Part shown: positions 43,761-54,461 of the stretch, piece by piece
Layout of the letters: every line of letters starts with the position of its first letter
Position numbering within the stretch: the first letter of the stretch is position 1
Origin: Holacanthus passer
Taxonomy: Eukaryota > Chordata > Actinopteri > Pomacanthidae
Reading direction: 5' to 3'
DNA: 64,000 nt
NCBI GenBank assembly: GCA_025331565.1
Contig: JAFREQ010000261.1
Location: 1 to 64,000, forward strand
Program-made: the position numbers and the translations under genes
Notes under the pieces: model-generated
Told to the model about the DNA's origin: nothing
The model's input: only the letters and a program-made list of their open reading frames with translations
Database searches by the model: none

Positions 43761-45548
43761 CACAAGAAAAGTTCTGAAAAAGTTAAAACTTTATTGCAAA
43801 CCCAACAGTACTTGAGCTGCTACTATTATAACCTATCAGCTCCAAATAACTATGCATTTCCGTGATTTCTTTTACCTCACGACTAAGTGGAGAAAACAGT
43901 TGCAGTCTGTTGGCAAGGGGAGGCAAAGAAGATGGCTACAAAGAGCTCCTGCTGATGTTGTCCTCCCTCAGTCTTGAGGTAAAACAAATTACCCCCTGAT
44001 CACCAGCGCAGGAATGTTGCCAGACAACACAAGATTCAAAACGCTGCTATATATTAAATTCTCATTTCTGAATGTTTCTAGAAATAACGTTGACCCAGAT
44101 GTTGTTATTGGTTAAGCTGGAGTTGGTTATTGAAGTTAGACAGTAACATAAAATTTGATGGTCCACGAACTCAAAGGTTATATTTATATTATTGCTAAAA
44201 CAGAAATATTAAGTTTATTACACTCCGAAAACTGACTGATTGTGATCGACTGGAGGCTGAAATGTTGACATGTAACGTTACTCTGGTGAGCATGTTTCAT
44301 TAAACAGGCTTCATTCAGCTCCACCCTCGCTCCACTTCTTTGTCCATATTTGGATTAACTGGAATTAGGTGACATCACCACTGCCAAGATGGCTGCACGC
44401 TATGATTAGCTTCAAAATTGCTCTTCAGAAATCTACGGGTGACGTCACGGAGACTACGTCCATGTTTTATACAGTCTATGGTACTGACTCACCCTGTAGA
44501 GCCCTTCAGTGTTAAATCATTGAAGGATGTTTCTTTGCTCCATGTTGAATAGACATCAACAGCTGTACATGTATAAGAATGTGTTGTTAAAATGTCTAAA
44601 ACTGGCAAATTACTCTGTATTCATTGACAGTGGCCTGACAACATGACAACCTCTTATCTGTCATCATGTTGTATTTCAGATGCTCCTAAACTGTGATTGG
44701 TGGATGGAAGGACATCACATCATCCCCCACTCCCCCCCACTTCAAAACAGTGAGAGGAGCTCAGATGAAAACACAAACACAGAAAATGTGTTCATGTGAA
44801 ATACCAGTATTGAGTAAAGAAGCTGACTGAGAAAATAGATTTTTAAATTAGGAACTCTATTTAAATCATAAATAAACAAGATTACTGGCTAACCAGGCAT
44901 TCCATTGCCAACCTTCAGTAGTTGGCAGTTATCAGTACTAATAACAACGCTATGGACACATTTCAGTCTGTACAATTATTGATGTGTGATATCCTGCCCA
45001 TATACTCATGCAGGTCATCAGCAGTCAAAGTCTAGACACACACACATCCTGAACTTTACTTTACCACACTTTACTGAACTTAAACCTCTACTTACCACTG
45101 AAGTGGATGTCAACTGAGATTTTTAAAATTGAAAAGTATTAATTAAAGTATTTTTGATTATGAAAGGGGGTTGGGCAAGAGAGAAAAGGAGGGTAGAGAG
45201 TCGCTGTAGAGTTGTATGTTTGAAAAAGAGGGAGCAGAGCGGTGTGTGGTACCGATTCAAAGCTATCAGATGTCTGTCATGACGATCAGTTTTACAGTTT
45301 GTCATGATGTGCCCTTATTATCTGGCCTTGTAGTTCCATGGATATGTTATGCGACATTTAAGAGCAGATAGTGAAAGTTTTCTCCATATGTGAGATGTAG
45401 TCTGGTTGTTTGTATGTGATTATTTCTGAGCCTGGACTATGCTTTTAATTCTCTTAAGTTTATACTTACACTTAGTTGAGACAATCAAGGATTCATCATA
45501 AGTGGTGATATGGCACAATCCTAGAATCCTTTTTAAGACATAAATTCT
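43761..45548. other. No gene recognised; part of a non-coding repeat to 44485
   Basis: The segment 44180-44280 is similar to the interior of the hAT MITE at 20171-20259. From 44486 to 45548 I see no recognised repeat or conserved reading frame. Confidence 0.5.
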
Positions 45549-46275
45549 GTGATCAGTCTTCCACCAAACCAGCCTGTTGAATCCACACCAGAGTGCTGTG
45601 AGGAATATGTTGCATATTTCTGCAATAAAATAGTGGAGATTCGACAGAACATCGCTGTTGTTCGCTCAGAATTAGATATGGACTCCTACCCTCCTCCTCC
45701 TTCTACTCTAGACCACTCTGATGAAATTTCTTTGCCAACCTCATCATCCACCTGCCCCTCAGACTGCGTTCCCACGTAGTTTTTAAAAGCTGTACTTCAG
45801 ACGGTTGGTCCGGACATTTTAGCCATCATAAACTGCTCCCTGTCCACGGGAATCTTCCCCTCATCTTTTAAACATGCAACTGTCTTCCCCGTTTTAAAGA
45901 AGCCCTCACTAGACACCTCTGCTTTAAGCAATTTTAGACCCATCTCCAAGCTGCCTTTTTTATCAAAGATTTTGGGAAAAAACTATCTCTTTGCAGCTTA
46001 TTTCTTTTATGAATACCAATCACATTTTTGAGAAATTTCAGTCTGGTGTCTGCACCCTACATAGCACTGAGACTGCCCTGGTCAAGGTCACCAATGACTT
46101 ACTGCTTGCAGCTGACACTGGCTTGTATTCTATTTTAATTCTCCTTCACCTTAGCTCAGCCTTTGACACAGTGGACCATAAATCTTAATCAACCGTCTGA
46201 AGAATCATGTTGGCATCAGTGATGTGGCTCTTAAATGGTTTATCTCATACTTGACAAACGAGAGGCGAGAGGGAA
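45549..46275 (+). pseudogene. L2-type LINE reverse-transcriptase fragment
   Basis: Three + frames in series encode the pre-RT and early RT of an L2-type LINE: CCEEYVAYFCNKIVEIRQN, then LSTGIFPSSFKHATVFPVLK, FRPISKLPFLSKI, FEKFQSGVCTLHSTETALVK and LHLSSAFDTVDHKS (the A-box region, D in AFDT). Stops at 45777 and 46186 and frame changes inactivate it. It is truncated on both sides and is a different L2 copy from those at 1 and 13040. Confidence 0.88.
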
Positions 46276-46289
46276 CCAGGGGAGTCAAG

Positions 46290-47105
46290 ACTCTGTGTGG
46301 GGGAGCTGTCTCTTCGCATTCTTCGTGGAATACTGCTTCCAAAGAGGCTTCAAGCTGACAGATGTGCACGTGCATTTCTGATGTCTTTCAAGTCATTACA
46401 GATGTACGTGAGGTAGGCTGGGGACAACCAGCGACCAAAGATTTTGATGACATTGTCTGGGATACCCTGCCTAGAAGCAGTGGAGGCAGCTCCGATCCGA
46501 AATAATGTCTGGAGTAGAGGTCGGGGAGAATTCCAGATTTAGATAAGACTTGACAAAGGTGGTGATAGAACCAGAAGCGTGTGACCACCTTGCCTGTCTC
46601 TAGTATGTTGAGGGTCTTGCGGGGAAGCTAAGCTGGCTAGTCTCAAGTTTATGTATTCGCAGATGAGTTCATATGGACTTAGGTATGAATCTAGTTGAAA
46701 GATGTAGATGGGTTGGGGTTGGCTGGAAATGTAACATAAACATAGTAAAAGTTTTGGCGAGGTGTGTGGTTCAGCCTTGCTGGAACCTTTGATTAACATG
46801 CTGATCTGTGAGTGGGACCGAGCAGGACAGCACTATGTCCTGCTCAGTCCACGGGGGCACTACCCCGTGGACATTTTTTCGAAGAAGTTAATACAACTGA
46901 GGTAGACCTGTATCGTGGAAGATTTTATGTTAAGGAAAGTATGAGCGAAAGTGATGAAGCTGGAGAGGGTCAGGATGTCCAGCAATGGAAATGGAAGGCC
47001 ATGGGAAGAGTGGAAAGCTTTGAAGCAATTCCATCCAGTCAGGTATGAAGAGAGTGTTCGAGGGGCGATGCTGTTGAGAATGGTGTCTTGTGCAGCGGAG
47101 ACCAA
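46290..47105 (-). pseudogene. Tyrosine recombinase of a DIRS-like retroelement
   Basis: On the minus strand an N-terminal core-binding region (SYLTGWNCFKAFHSSHGLPF; LSSFITFAHTFLNIKSSTIQ) lies at 46860-47105. The catalytic half follows at 46300-46800 in shifted frames: ELICEYINLRLASLASP, KVVTRFWFYHHLCQVLSKSG, and a region reading RHYFRIGAAS across a frame change, equivalent to the HxxR box. WLSPAYLTYICNDL follows, with the tyrosine candidate in AYLTY. Such recombinases integrate DIRS/Ngaro elements instead of a DDE integrase. The frameshifts make it non-functional. Confidence 0.85.
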
Positions 47106-47149
47106 ATATTCCAGTGGGGCGGTCAGTTGAAGATGGTGGCTCTGATGAT

Positions 47150-47790
47150 GAACTGGTGCTGAACAAAAACTAGGGTGAGCCTCCGCACAAACTGCATGAT
47201 GTCTAAATCATGGGATGGTTCTTTGTTGATGATGTCTACGACCACACTGTTTTCGGAGTAGATGGTGAGACCATTCGTGCCCCCAGAGAATGGCTGCTAT
47301 GACTACTGGGTACATTTTGTAGATGGTGGTGGAAGGGTTGAGAGATGCGAATTCAGGTGACCAGCTGCCTGAGAACCATTGGTCACTGTAGTGGCTGCCA
47401 AAGCCGATGGATGGGGCGGCATCTGTGAACAGTTGTATGTCTTCTGACATAGTGATGTGGTCGTCATAGAAGAAAGAGATGCTGTTCCAAGAGGAAAGGA
47501 ACTGGTGCCACAGTTTTAGCTCCATCTTGCATGCCTTGTCGAGTGTAAGGTGGTCGTGGAGAGATGGGGCAGAGGCTGCAGTGGACAGAAGGTGGGACAA
47601 GAAGGATCGACCTTGTGGGATGATGTGGATGGTGTAGTTGAGGTGGCCTAGCATCTAGGAGGTGGATGACGTATGGGCACTGCGAAGTAGTATGCGCCTT
47701 TCCAGAGGACGTCGAAGAGGTGCCAGTAGTTGGGGTCGATGGGAAGGACTTTGAAGGCACTGGTAATGTGGTTAATCATGGGTTAACCCT
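47150..47790 (-). pseudogene. DIRS-like RT fragment and RNase H
   Basis: The RNase H part is open at 47208-47654: LLGHLNYTIHIIPQGRSFLS, KLWHQFLSSWNSISFFYDD, then QLFTDAAPSIGFGSHYSDQW with the first catalytic D, and PVVIAAILWGHEWSHH. Before it (47660-47760) only a short RT piece survives (AFKVLPIDPNYWHLFDVLWK), followed by a jump, so the RT catalytic region is deleted. The order RT-RNase H-recombinase on one strand is that of DIRS/Ngaro elements. Confidence 0.85.
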
Positions 47791-47819
47791 TGTATGACGA
47801 AACTGACGAAATGGTGGTC

Positions 47820-48240
47820 TCAGTGGTTCTTTATAGCTGTGGCTAAAGTGCTGATATAAATATGGGTACTGAAGTACTTATAGAGGCTGTTCTTCATCGG
47901 ATTATGAGGACAAGATGTTCTGGAGTGGGCCCCGCCACAAAAAGAACAGGTGTGCAGGAATTGGCAGTTGGACATGCTGCACCCCAGGTCATTGAAATTA
48001 TTGCATAACATCTTGCAGTGGTCCTGAAGAGGACTGGTCTTCCTCTCCTATCTAGTCCTTTAGGAATGGGACCGAGGGTGGTTGGCTGGATGAAAGCTGG
48101 TTTAGGGGTGATGGGTGGCTGAGGGGGGCCAGTTGTGGGAGACAACAGGCCATTGCTTATTGGGGGCTGAGTTGCACGGAAGAGGGACGGTGAGGGTGCA
48201 TTCTGTGGCTGGGTGAGATGGAGCACCACACATGTCACAG
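47820..48240 (-). pseudogene. DIRS-like gag with cysteine/histidine fingers
   Basis: On the minus strand a proline-rich stretch (TTGPPQPPITPKPAFIQPTT) runs into a cysteine-rich block MLCNNFNDLGCSMSNCQFLH / TCSFCGGAHSRTSCPHN in a second frame. This matches the C-C-H ... C-C-H-C fingers that close the Gag of DIRS/Ngaro elements. It has a frameshift between the two blocks. Confidence 0.75.
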
Positions 48241-48758
48241 TTGTGTGACAACATTTATCAAGTCATGCTTCATGAAGCTCGTGCTGCGAAAACGCGGCAA
48301 TACAGCTCGGGTTCAAGTGTGCCCCAGTAAGTTCCCTGTTGAATTGAAATGTGTAAAAACCATTGCCACCGAACTGCAGGGCCAGATTGAGGATCAGTGA
48401 CAGATAGTCGTCCAGTTCAGCTCTGCGGTTGGGGAATGCTGAACAGATTATATTGTGGTTAGTGAGAAGGTGAAAGCAAATTCTGAAAAAGTGGAAGAGG
48501 AAAGGATGCCTGCATGGAAGGATGCATGTGCTCGGGTTGATTGTGAAATATGGGGTAACTCGGAAACTGTAGGAGCTTGTAAGTGGTTTAATACGACCTG
48601 GCCCTCAGAGAGGGCTGATGAGGAAGGCTGGGCTTGGAGCGCTTCGGCCCGGGGGTTGCGTAGTGACGTCATCTGCATTGCTATGAATGCTGCGCGGGGA
48701 ACCTGGATGTGTGCTGGAAGCTGGGGGAGTGAGGGTGTTTTGTTGAAAGTCCGTGAAA
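48241..48758 (-). other. Possible upstream gag of the DIRS-like element
   Basis: The minus-strand frames here (e.g. 48448-48678) have no clear motif but lie where the N-terminal Gag would be. The + strand frames are probably antisense shadows. The boundary with the next LINE is near 48760. Confidence 0.35.
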
Positions 48759-48759
48759 A

Positions 48760-50720
48760 GTTTGAAAAGTTTAGCTTTTCTGTCTGAGTGGTGGAAGGAG
48801 ATGTTCTACTGTGTGAGCGCGGTCTTCAGGCAAGCGACTGTCCACACGGCCATGGCGGAAACAGCGGGAACAGCTGAGAGTGTTGGGGGATGTGAATGTG
48901 TCCAAGTGGCATTCTACTGCCCCCACTGCTCTCGCCTCTTCAACCAGAGCCATCTGGATGCTTTTTCTGCTGCCTCCACGGTGTTGTTGATGGCTCTTCT
49001 CTGGTTGCCGCCTGTTATGCCCAGTGTGCCGTAGGCCTTGCTCAGGGAGTGGCTGGCAAACCCCTTACTGCCCACTTCTACCGGCATGCACCTGGTCCTC
49101 CATCCATTCCTCCGACAGTCCTCCACCAGCTCCTGGTACTTCTCCCTCTTCCTCTCATGAGCCTTCTCCATCCTCTCCTCCCAAGGCACTGTTAGCTTCA
49201 GCAAAATCAGTTGTCTTGTGGCCTCAGAAACCAAGATGATGTCAGGTCTCAGTCTGGACTGGGTGATGCGTGGTGGAATTTTCAGTTGCCTCTCCAGGTC
49301 AACTGTCATCGCCCAGTCTCGGGTTGTGGAGAGCAAACCAGCAGAGCAGTTCTTTGATGTTCGCTTGGTGGTGTCAGCTGTCCTTGATGATTGCCCCGCA
49401 ATGGATTTCAGGACCTGGTCATGCCTCCATCGGTACCAGCCCTCACCCAGCGCCTTGGAGCAGCTGCTCAGGATGTGTTCTAATGTCCCTGTTTGTGAAT
49501 GTCCCTGTTTGGGAATACAGGGGGCACGCTGGTGTTTCTATTTTGCCCCAAGTGCACAGGTTCAATGGACTGAGGAGGACATCATACACCCCCTGGAACC
49601 TGCTCCTCTGCGGGTTCCACCTCCAGATGTCACACCAGGTGACCTTCGCCTGCTGCCCACTTCATCCAGGCACCTTGATTCCGCATGGCCACTGCTCTGC
49701 TGGTTCTCTCTTCCTCGACTGAAGCTTGCACCTCCTCCTGCACCAGCCTCTGCCTTCCCGCTGGCAGAGTCGTACCTGGTTGCTGTTAGGCTCCCAAGTC
49801 CAGCTCTGCCTTGAGCCACTGGTCCAAGGATGGCCTTGTGCTTCAGCCGAGACTCAGCTTGTTGGACTGCCTCAGATGCCCTCCACTTCCTCCCTGTCCT
49901 CACGACAATCCCTGCCCTGGACACTTTCGCATCTCTGGATCCAGAGTACTGCAGGTGTTCCTGTGCCCGTGTAACAATGAACTCCTCTCTGACTGAGCTG
50001 AAAGGAGCTTGTTGGAGTTCCCATACAGGCCGATGTCGCTTTGGCAGATGGCAGTCCCAGCCATCTGCTTAGATAGCTGCTCACCTTTTGCTCGAGGCCT
50101 TCCACCACAGTCATGGGGACCTCATAGATGAGCAGGGGCCAGAGGAGTCTTTGGAGGTATCCCATGCTGGTAGACCCAAGCTTTGAATCTACCAGGGAGA
50201 CCAGACTTGTCCACCATCTTCAGCCAGTCCTCCAAGTCAGCACTGGTTGCACTGCACTAGTCCAGGATGAGGTCTTTCACTTTCTGGGGTACGTGGTGTT
50301 TCTCCAGTCCAACCTCCACAAGCTCTGCTCTGCACAGGTTCAAGAGTTGTTTCCTCAGGATGGCTCTCAGGTCCACGAGGCCAGCTCTCTCAACTTCCCC
50401 AGCCGCCTTGTACTGCCCTCTTCAGCAGCTTGAGTTCCTCCCTGAGGGGTTGAATCTTCCTTACTCTGTGGCTTGGAGTATATGCCGATGGAGTGGACTT
50501 TGGTGCCTCAGTTCCAAAACGCACTTCTGTTCATTGTGTCTTCATTGCTGCTGCCAGGCATCTCTTCCGGCCTTGAAGGATTTTATAGCCCCTCTCGTTT
50601 TGCATGCCTTGCCGCAGATGTACTGTACTGTTGTTGTTGTTGATCCGTTGTCCTGTGTCATCTTTCTTGGGTCCGTCTTGTTGGGATGCTCATTCTCCCC
50701 CCCTCTTGGGCACCCCTGGG
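48760..50720 (-). pseudogene. LINE with R2-type endonuclease: RT C-terminus and nuclease remnant
   Basis: The minus strand carries scattered pieces of a fish retrotransposon polyprotein: VDKSGLPGRFKAWVYQHG near 50200, LIYEVPMTVVEGLEQKVSSY and LSRWLGLPSAK at 50060-50160, and GIVVRTGRKWRASEAVQQAE with SRLKHKAILGPVAQG at 49780-49920. A closing open frame at 48914-49336 contains LERQLKIPP, RPDIILVSEATRQLILLKLT and WLWLKRREQWGQ. RPD...LTVPWEE is the PD-(D/E)xK nuclease pattern of R2-superclade LINEs. Here the residue normally acidic before LTVP is lysine. There are many frameshifts and stops. Confidence 0.75.
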
Positions 50721-50739
50721 CGTATCAATTTAAATAAAA

Positions 50740-51263
50740 ATAATACTTAATAACTAAAAAATACTCTGTGATGGTCAATCCTTGGATTAGGACTCTTGGA
50801 CTATGACTGGATTATGACTTGTTGGCTTTGGTCTTGGCTCAGGCTTATTTGAAATCTTGACTTGGACTTGTCTATATTCAGTCTGAGACTGACATAGTTT
50901 TGACAGCTGTGTATGTGTTAATGTGCACTGTTTTGCTTTATTGTTTGATACATTTCTTTTGTCCAAGGACTTCAAGTTTATAAGCTACCAAAATGAGTTT
51001 TTATTTTGATGGTCACTTGGATTTTGAAGTTTTAATGTAATACACAACAATGGAACACTGTTCACTGCATTAAACATTTTCAAAATATCAAGCTTAATTT
51101 ATTGTCATTTTACAACACAGGGTTGTACAATGAAATGTAATTTGCAGGCTCTTTATGCTACAGACACATAGTAGACTGAACTTTAGACACAGCTGATGCA
51201 AACGTATTCTCCATTTGAAGTCTTTGCCATAGACTTAAACCATACCAGTGTGGTAAATGCATA
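50740..51263. other. Spacer with degraded simple repeats
   Basis: The stretch 50780-50890 has imperfect GACTTGG/GACTTGTTGG/TTGGACTTG iterations, a pattern common in fish repeats. No gene is seen. Confidence 0.4.
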
Positions 51264-51420
51264 CAGTGGCATGCAAAATTTTGGGTACCCTTGGTCAAAA
51301 TTTCTATTTCTGTGAATAGTTAAGTAAGTAAAAGAAGTAGGTGAAGAGGCAGAAAAGGTTTTGTTCTAATGACCTTTCCACAAAGGTCATATTTATGTAG
51401 GTGTCACTACACAGTAGAAC

Positions 51421-52116
51421 TGTCACGGCCAGACAGTGAACCCAGGATGTGGACACAAAACAAAAAACTCAAAATCACGATCAACTCAGGTTTATGAACA
51501 GATGGAAATAACCAAAAGAGACAACCATCAGGGTTGATGGTGAACAAAACAAAGAATTCCTGACAAAGCAAGGTTGTGTAATGCAACAAAAGGAGAGCAT
51601 CTAAAAAACAGAGCTTATTTGCCAGGGTCCAGGGGCTGGTCTGGACAATCGGAGCACAGCAACATTCAGCAGGCTGGAGGCTGAAGCTGGGAGCAGGACA
51701 GGCAGAGCAGAGCAGGGGGTGTAGCCAGTGGCAGGAGCTGATGGGGGCAGGTGGAGCAATCCAGAATCCAACCTTTTCCAAGAGAGTGGGTGTGCGGAGA
51801 CCAAGGGAGACCGTTCAGCTGAAGTGAGCTGTAAGTCCTTGTGCTGTAACAGGAGGGAGAGCAGAGAAGCATTAGTGAAAAAATAGCTGGAAGTTATCAA
51901 ATTGCAAATGTGGTCTGAGCAACACTGACTGCTAAACAGAGTCTACATTTCTGGCGATGAATGGATGTCTGAACCAGTCTTAAATAAAGGGAGGTGGGTG
52001 ACTAGGTGCAGGTGGCTCAGCCTCCCACGCAGCTGTCTCCACTCCTGCAATCAGAGAGAGAGAGAAACAGGGTTGCCCACTAGTTGCCAGCAGGGGCAGG
52101 AGCAGTGGTCCTGACA
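51421..52116 (-). mobile_element. Solo LTR (696 bp) with AGAAC duplication
   Basis: The termini are TGTCACGGCCAGACAG and GTGGTCCTGACA (TG...CA in either direction). The perfect 5-bp duplication AGAAC is at 51416-51420 and 52117-52121. On the minus strand it reads TGTCAGGACC at the start and GTCTGGCCGTGACA at the end, with a TATA-like TTTATTTAAGACTGG near 51985, so I infer minus orientation. It has no coding content. Confidence 0.9.
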
Positions 52117-53302
52117 AGAACAGTGCACCACTTCAGAGTCTACTATATCTTCCTGAAGGTCTTTAGATTTGGGGTTTAGATTTGCCTTGCTTTGAAATCT
52201 GCATCACTTGGCCTTTCCTAATGATGATGTGAACAAGCCATAGTACTAACAAGCAAATTTAGGTCTGAGACTTTGGTTAAAGTTATCTGAGAGCTCAAAT
52301 CTCTTTGGGTACCCAAACTTTTGCTCTTATCCTTTTTTTCATTGTAAAATTGTACAAAACAAAAATAATACACACTGTAAAACCCGACAAGTTAGTTCAA
52401 CTCAAACCATTTGAGGAAACCGATTGCCTTAAACCATTTAAGTTTATTAACTTAAACAAATCAACTATCAAAATTCTTTTGATTTAAGTTCAAGTAACTC
52501 AAGTATTTATTGTTAAGGTAACTTGGGTAAATAAAGTTAAAAGCACCATTCCACTCAGTTAATGGAACTAAAACTAATAAGTATGTTACACTCAAATGTA
52601 ACATTTCTACCAACTTATTATAAATGTGTTAATTGAATTGATCTGAATTAAGTAACACTAACTTAAACAGAATTTCTTTACATAAATGTTATCAAGTAAG
52701 TTAAAATTACTTGGTTTTCTTCCACTAAAGTAAATTATTACTTTCTAGTTCTGACAACCTGTTCATTTGAGGAAACCGTTTGCCTTAAACCATTTAAGTT
52801 GGATTAACACAATACAAACTTTAAACTTGTGACATAACTTGAACCATTTATTTGGTTGAGAGTTTAACATTCATATCTGAATACATAACATTTTAATTTC
52901 AAACACCCCATCAAAGGAGACTTCAACGTCACATTAATATCACTATGTCACATATCACAATTGTTTCTACTGAGTTACAATGTCCAGCCTAAAGCTGGTG
53001 AATAAAACATATACATCTTAGCACTGAGAATGAAGAACAAAATTACAATCAATGGTATTTTTATGTGTAGTTCAAAAAGTGTGAAGATATCACACAACCA
53101 ATGCAAACATGCATTATATTTAAGACTATTAAATCAAACTAGAACTCTTGCAATTTGCACAGTACTTGAAGGTTGAAACAATAAAATCAGACCTGAGAAC
53201 AGTTTTTGGCAAGTGGCATGCAAGCCAAGAGTTATTTTTTTGGAAACTGTTGACCTTCAACAATAAACCTAAATCAGTCCAAGATCTGTGAGACATTACA
53301 AC

Positions 53303-53422
53303 CTGATCCTCGAGGTCAATCATCTCGTGCTGGGTTTCAAAGGGAACTCCTGCAGGCACCTCCTCCTCATTCACCACTGCCACCAGAGCCACTGTCCCCT
53401 CCTGGGTTGCTTCCAACTCATC
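53303..53422 (-). CDS. Captured exon 3 of a SAMD3-like multi-copy fish gene
   Basis: A 120-nt minus-strand exon of 40 codons, phase 0, with acceptor TTTTCAG at 53423 and donor GTTGTA at 53302. It encodes DELEATQEGTVALVAVVNEE then EVPAGVPFETQHEMIDLEDQ. The GTVALVAVV stretch resembles the TVGIYVV/VGILTVV strand of the C-terminal domain in SAMD3-like proteins of fish. The frame is open and continuous with the two upstream exons, which argues that the insertion is recent or the reading frame is maintained. The final exons normally following (AYLFGLIYALN region) were not found in the element. Confidence 0.6.
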
Positions 53423-54104
53423 CTGAAAAGGGAATACATTGTTGTACAAATCATTAAGCTTATTAAAAGGTTAAAGGAATATCAAAAAACAAATGCTGAG
53501 CCATAATTCAATGTACTAATTCAGCAACGTGGTGTTTCACTATTAAATCTTACACCAAGCTAGGAGTACTTATTTAGATATTTCAAGTTTACTACCCTCA
53601 ATTTGTCTTTCCATATAATGAGGGGGGAGTTCTAGTCTGTCTTATGAATCTGATATTGGTGACAGTTAAAATACGATGTGAACAGCTAAAACAAAACAAA
53701 ACAAAAAAAAAATAGATCTGAGCAATACATCAGAATTGAGCACTAAGACGGGCAGGACATGTGAAAACCTAGTATTTGATGCTAAGTTACTTTACAAACT
53801 TACTTTAAAAACTCTACAAACTTGAAATTCTGTTTCAAATTCGGGAGCAGATAACCTGTTAATAGGGTTGGGCGGTGTGTCAAATTGGCCACCAACAATG
53901 TCCACAGTGAAACATTATGCTGAAAGATTACATCCTCTTTTTTGCCATGGACGATGACATCGTCCATTGGCACAACCATACCTGTTAAATTAATCTTAAT
54001 GTACATGATGAGACCTAATGTTTAAGCACATTTTAAAAATGTATGTAACACATCCTCACACACTGGGATGTTAACTTCATGGGACAAGAAGAACACACAA
54101 ATAC

Positions 54105-54200
54105 CTTGCAAGTTTTGAAGACCTGTGATGAATCCTCCTTTAAGTACAGCGGTAGGCCGGCCAGGGCTGCTGTTCTAGCTGCACTGATGTCGTTCTTGTC
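54105..54200 (-). CDS. Captured exon 2 of a SAMD3-like multi-copy fish gene
   Basis: A 96-nt minus-strand exon of 32 codons, phase 0, with acceptor AACAG at 54201 and donor GTATTT at 54104. It encodes DKNDISAARTAALAGLPLYL then KEDSSQVFKTCK. The pattern (R-x-x-A-L-x-GLPxYLxED...F) is highly characteristic of proteins annotated 'sterile alpha motif domain-containing protein 3-like' in fish. It has no stop or frameshift. Its biochemical function is unknown. Confidence 0.68.
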
Positions 54201-54302
54201 CTGTTGCACAAAGACAATGTATGCGTAGGGGAATGTTATGATTCACTATTCACATTCAACATCAATGTAATGCATGAAATTAAGAACAAACGAATAACAA
54301 AC

Positions 54303-54461
54303 CTGTTCCTCATATGCCATCAAAACTGCTTCCATCTTCTGACCAAAACTGATCTTCCTCTTTTTGTAGAGCTTTAGCAGCTGGGGTGTGTACTTGTCAA
54401 GTGCAGCAAAGAAGGTAAATGGTAGATTTTGATTGGTGATCCTATAGAATTCACTGTAGAG
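54303..54461 (-). CDS. Captured exon 1 of a SAMD3-like multi-copy fish gene
   Basis: A 159-nt minus-strand exon of 53 codons, phase 0, with acceptor CATGTAG at 54462 and donor GTTTGT at 54302. It encodes LYSEFYRITNQNLPFTFFAA, then LDKYTPQLLKLYKKRKISFG and QKMEAVLMAYEEQ. The LYxEFYRIT...LDKYTPxLLxL pattern is the segment of SAMD3-like fish proteins just before the GLPxYL exon. No start codon is assigned, because upstream exons were not recognised in 54480-55500. Confidence 0.68.

Larger units (their letters stand above)
39660..44485. mobile_element. Possible outer fish repeat split by later insertions (composite)
   Basis: The left part (39690-40060: CAGGCTCCAAAAGGGAGTCA, CCCCCATGTTAAAATGTCC, TTTAAAGCCTGGTACAAAAA) and the right part (44180-44485: AGACTACGTCCATGTTTTAT, ACAGTCTATGG) both recall one abundant non-coding teleost repeat. 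The intervening 3 kb is accounted for by a hAT element (40178-43035) and a CACT-type repeat (43326 on). The boundaries and family are uncertain. Confidence 0.4.

Noticed and set aside
49218..49814. 198-codon + strand open frame
   Set aside because: It is antisense to the R2-type LINE remnant, whose motifs (RPDIIL, WLWLKRRE) are on the minus strand.
52296..52324. Third terminal repeat of the CAGTGGCATGC family
   Set aside because: Only GGGTACCCAAACTTTTGC is present, without the CATGCCACTG end. It is an internal copy of the motif in the same element.
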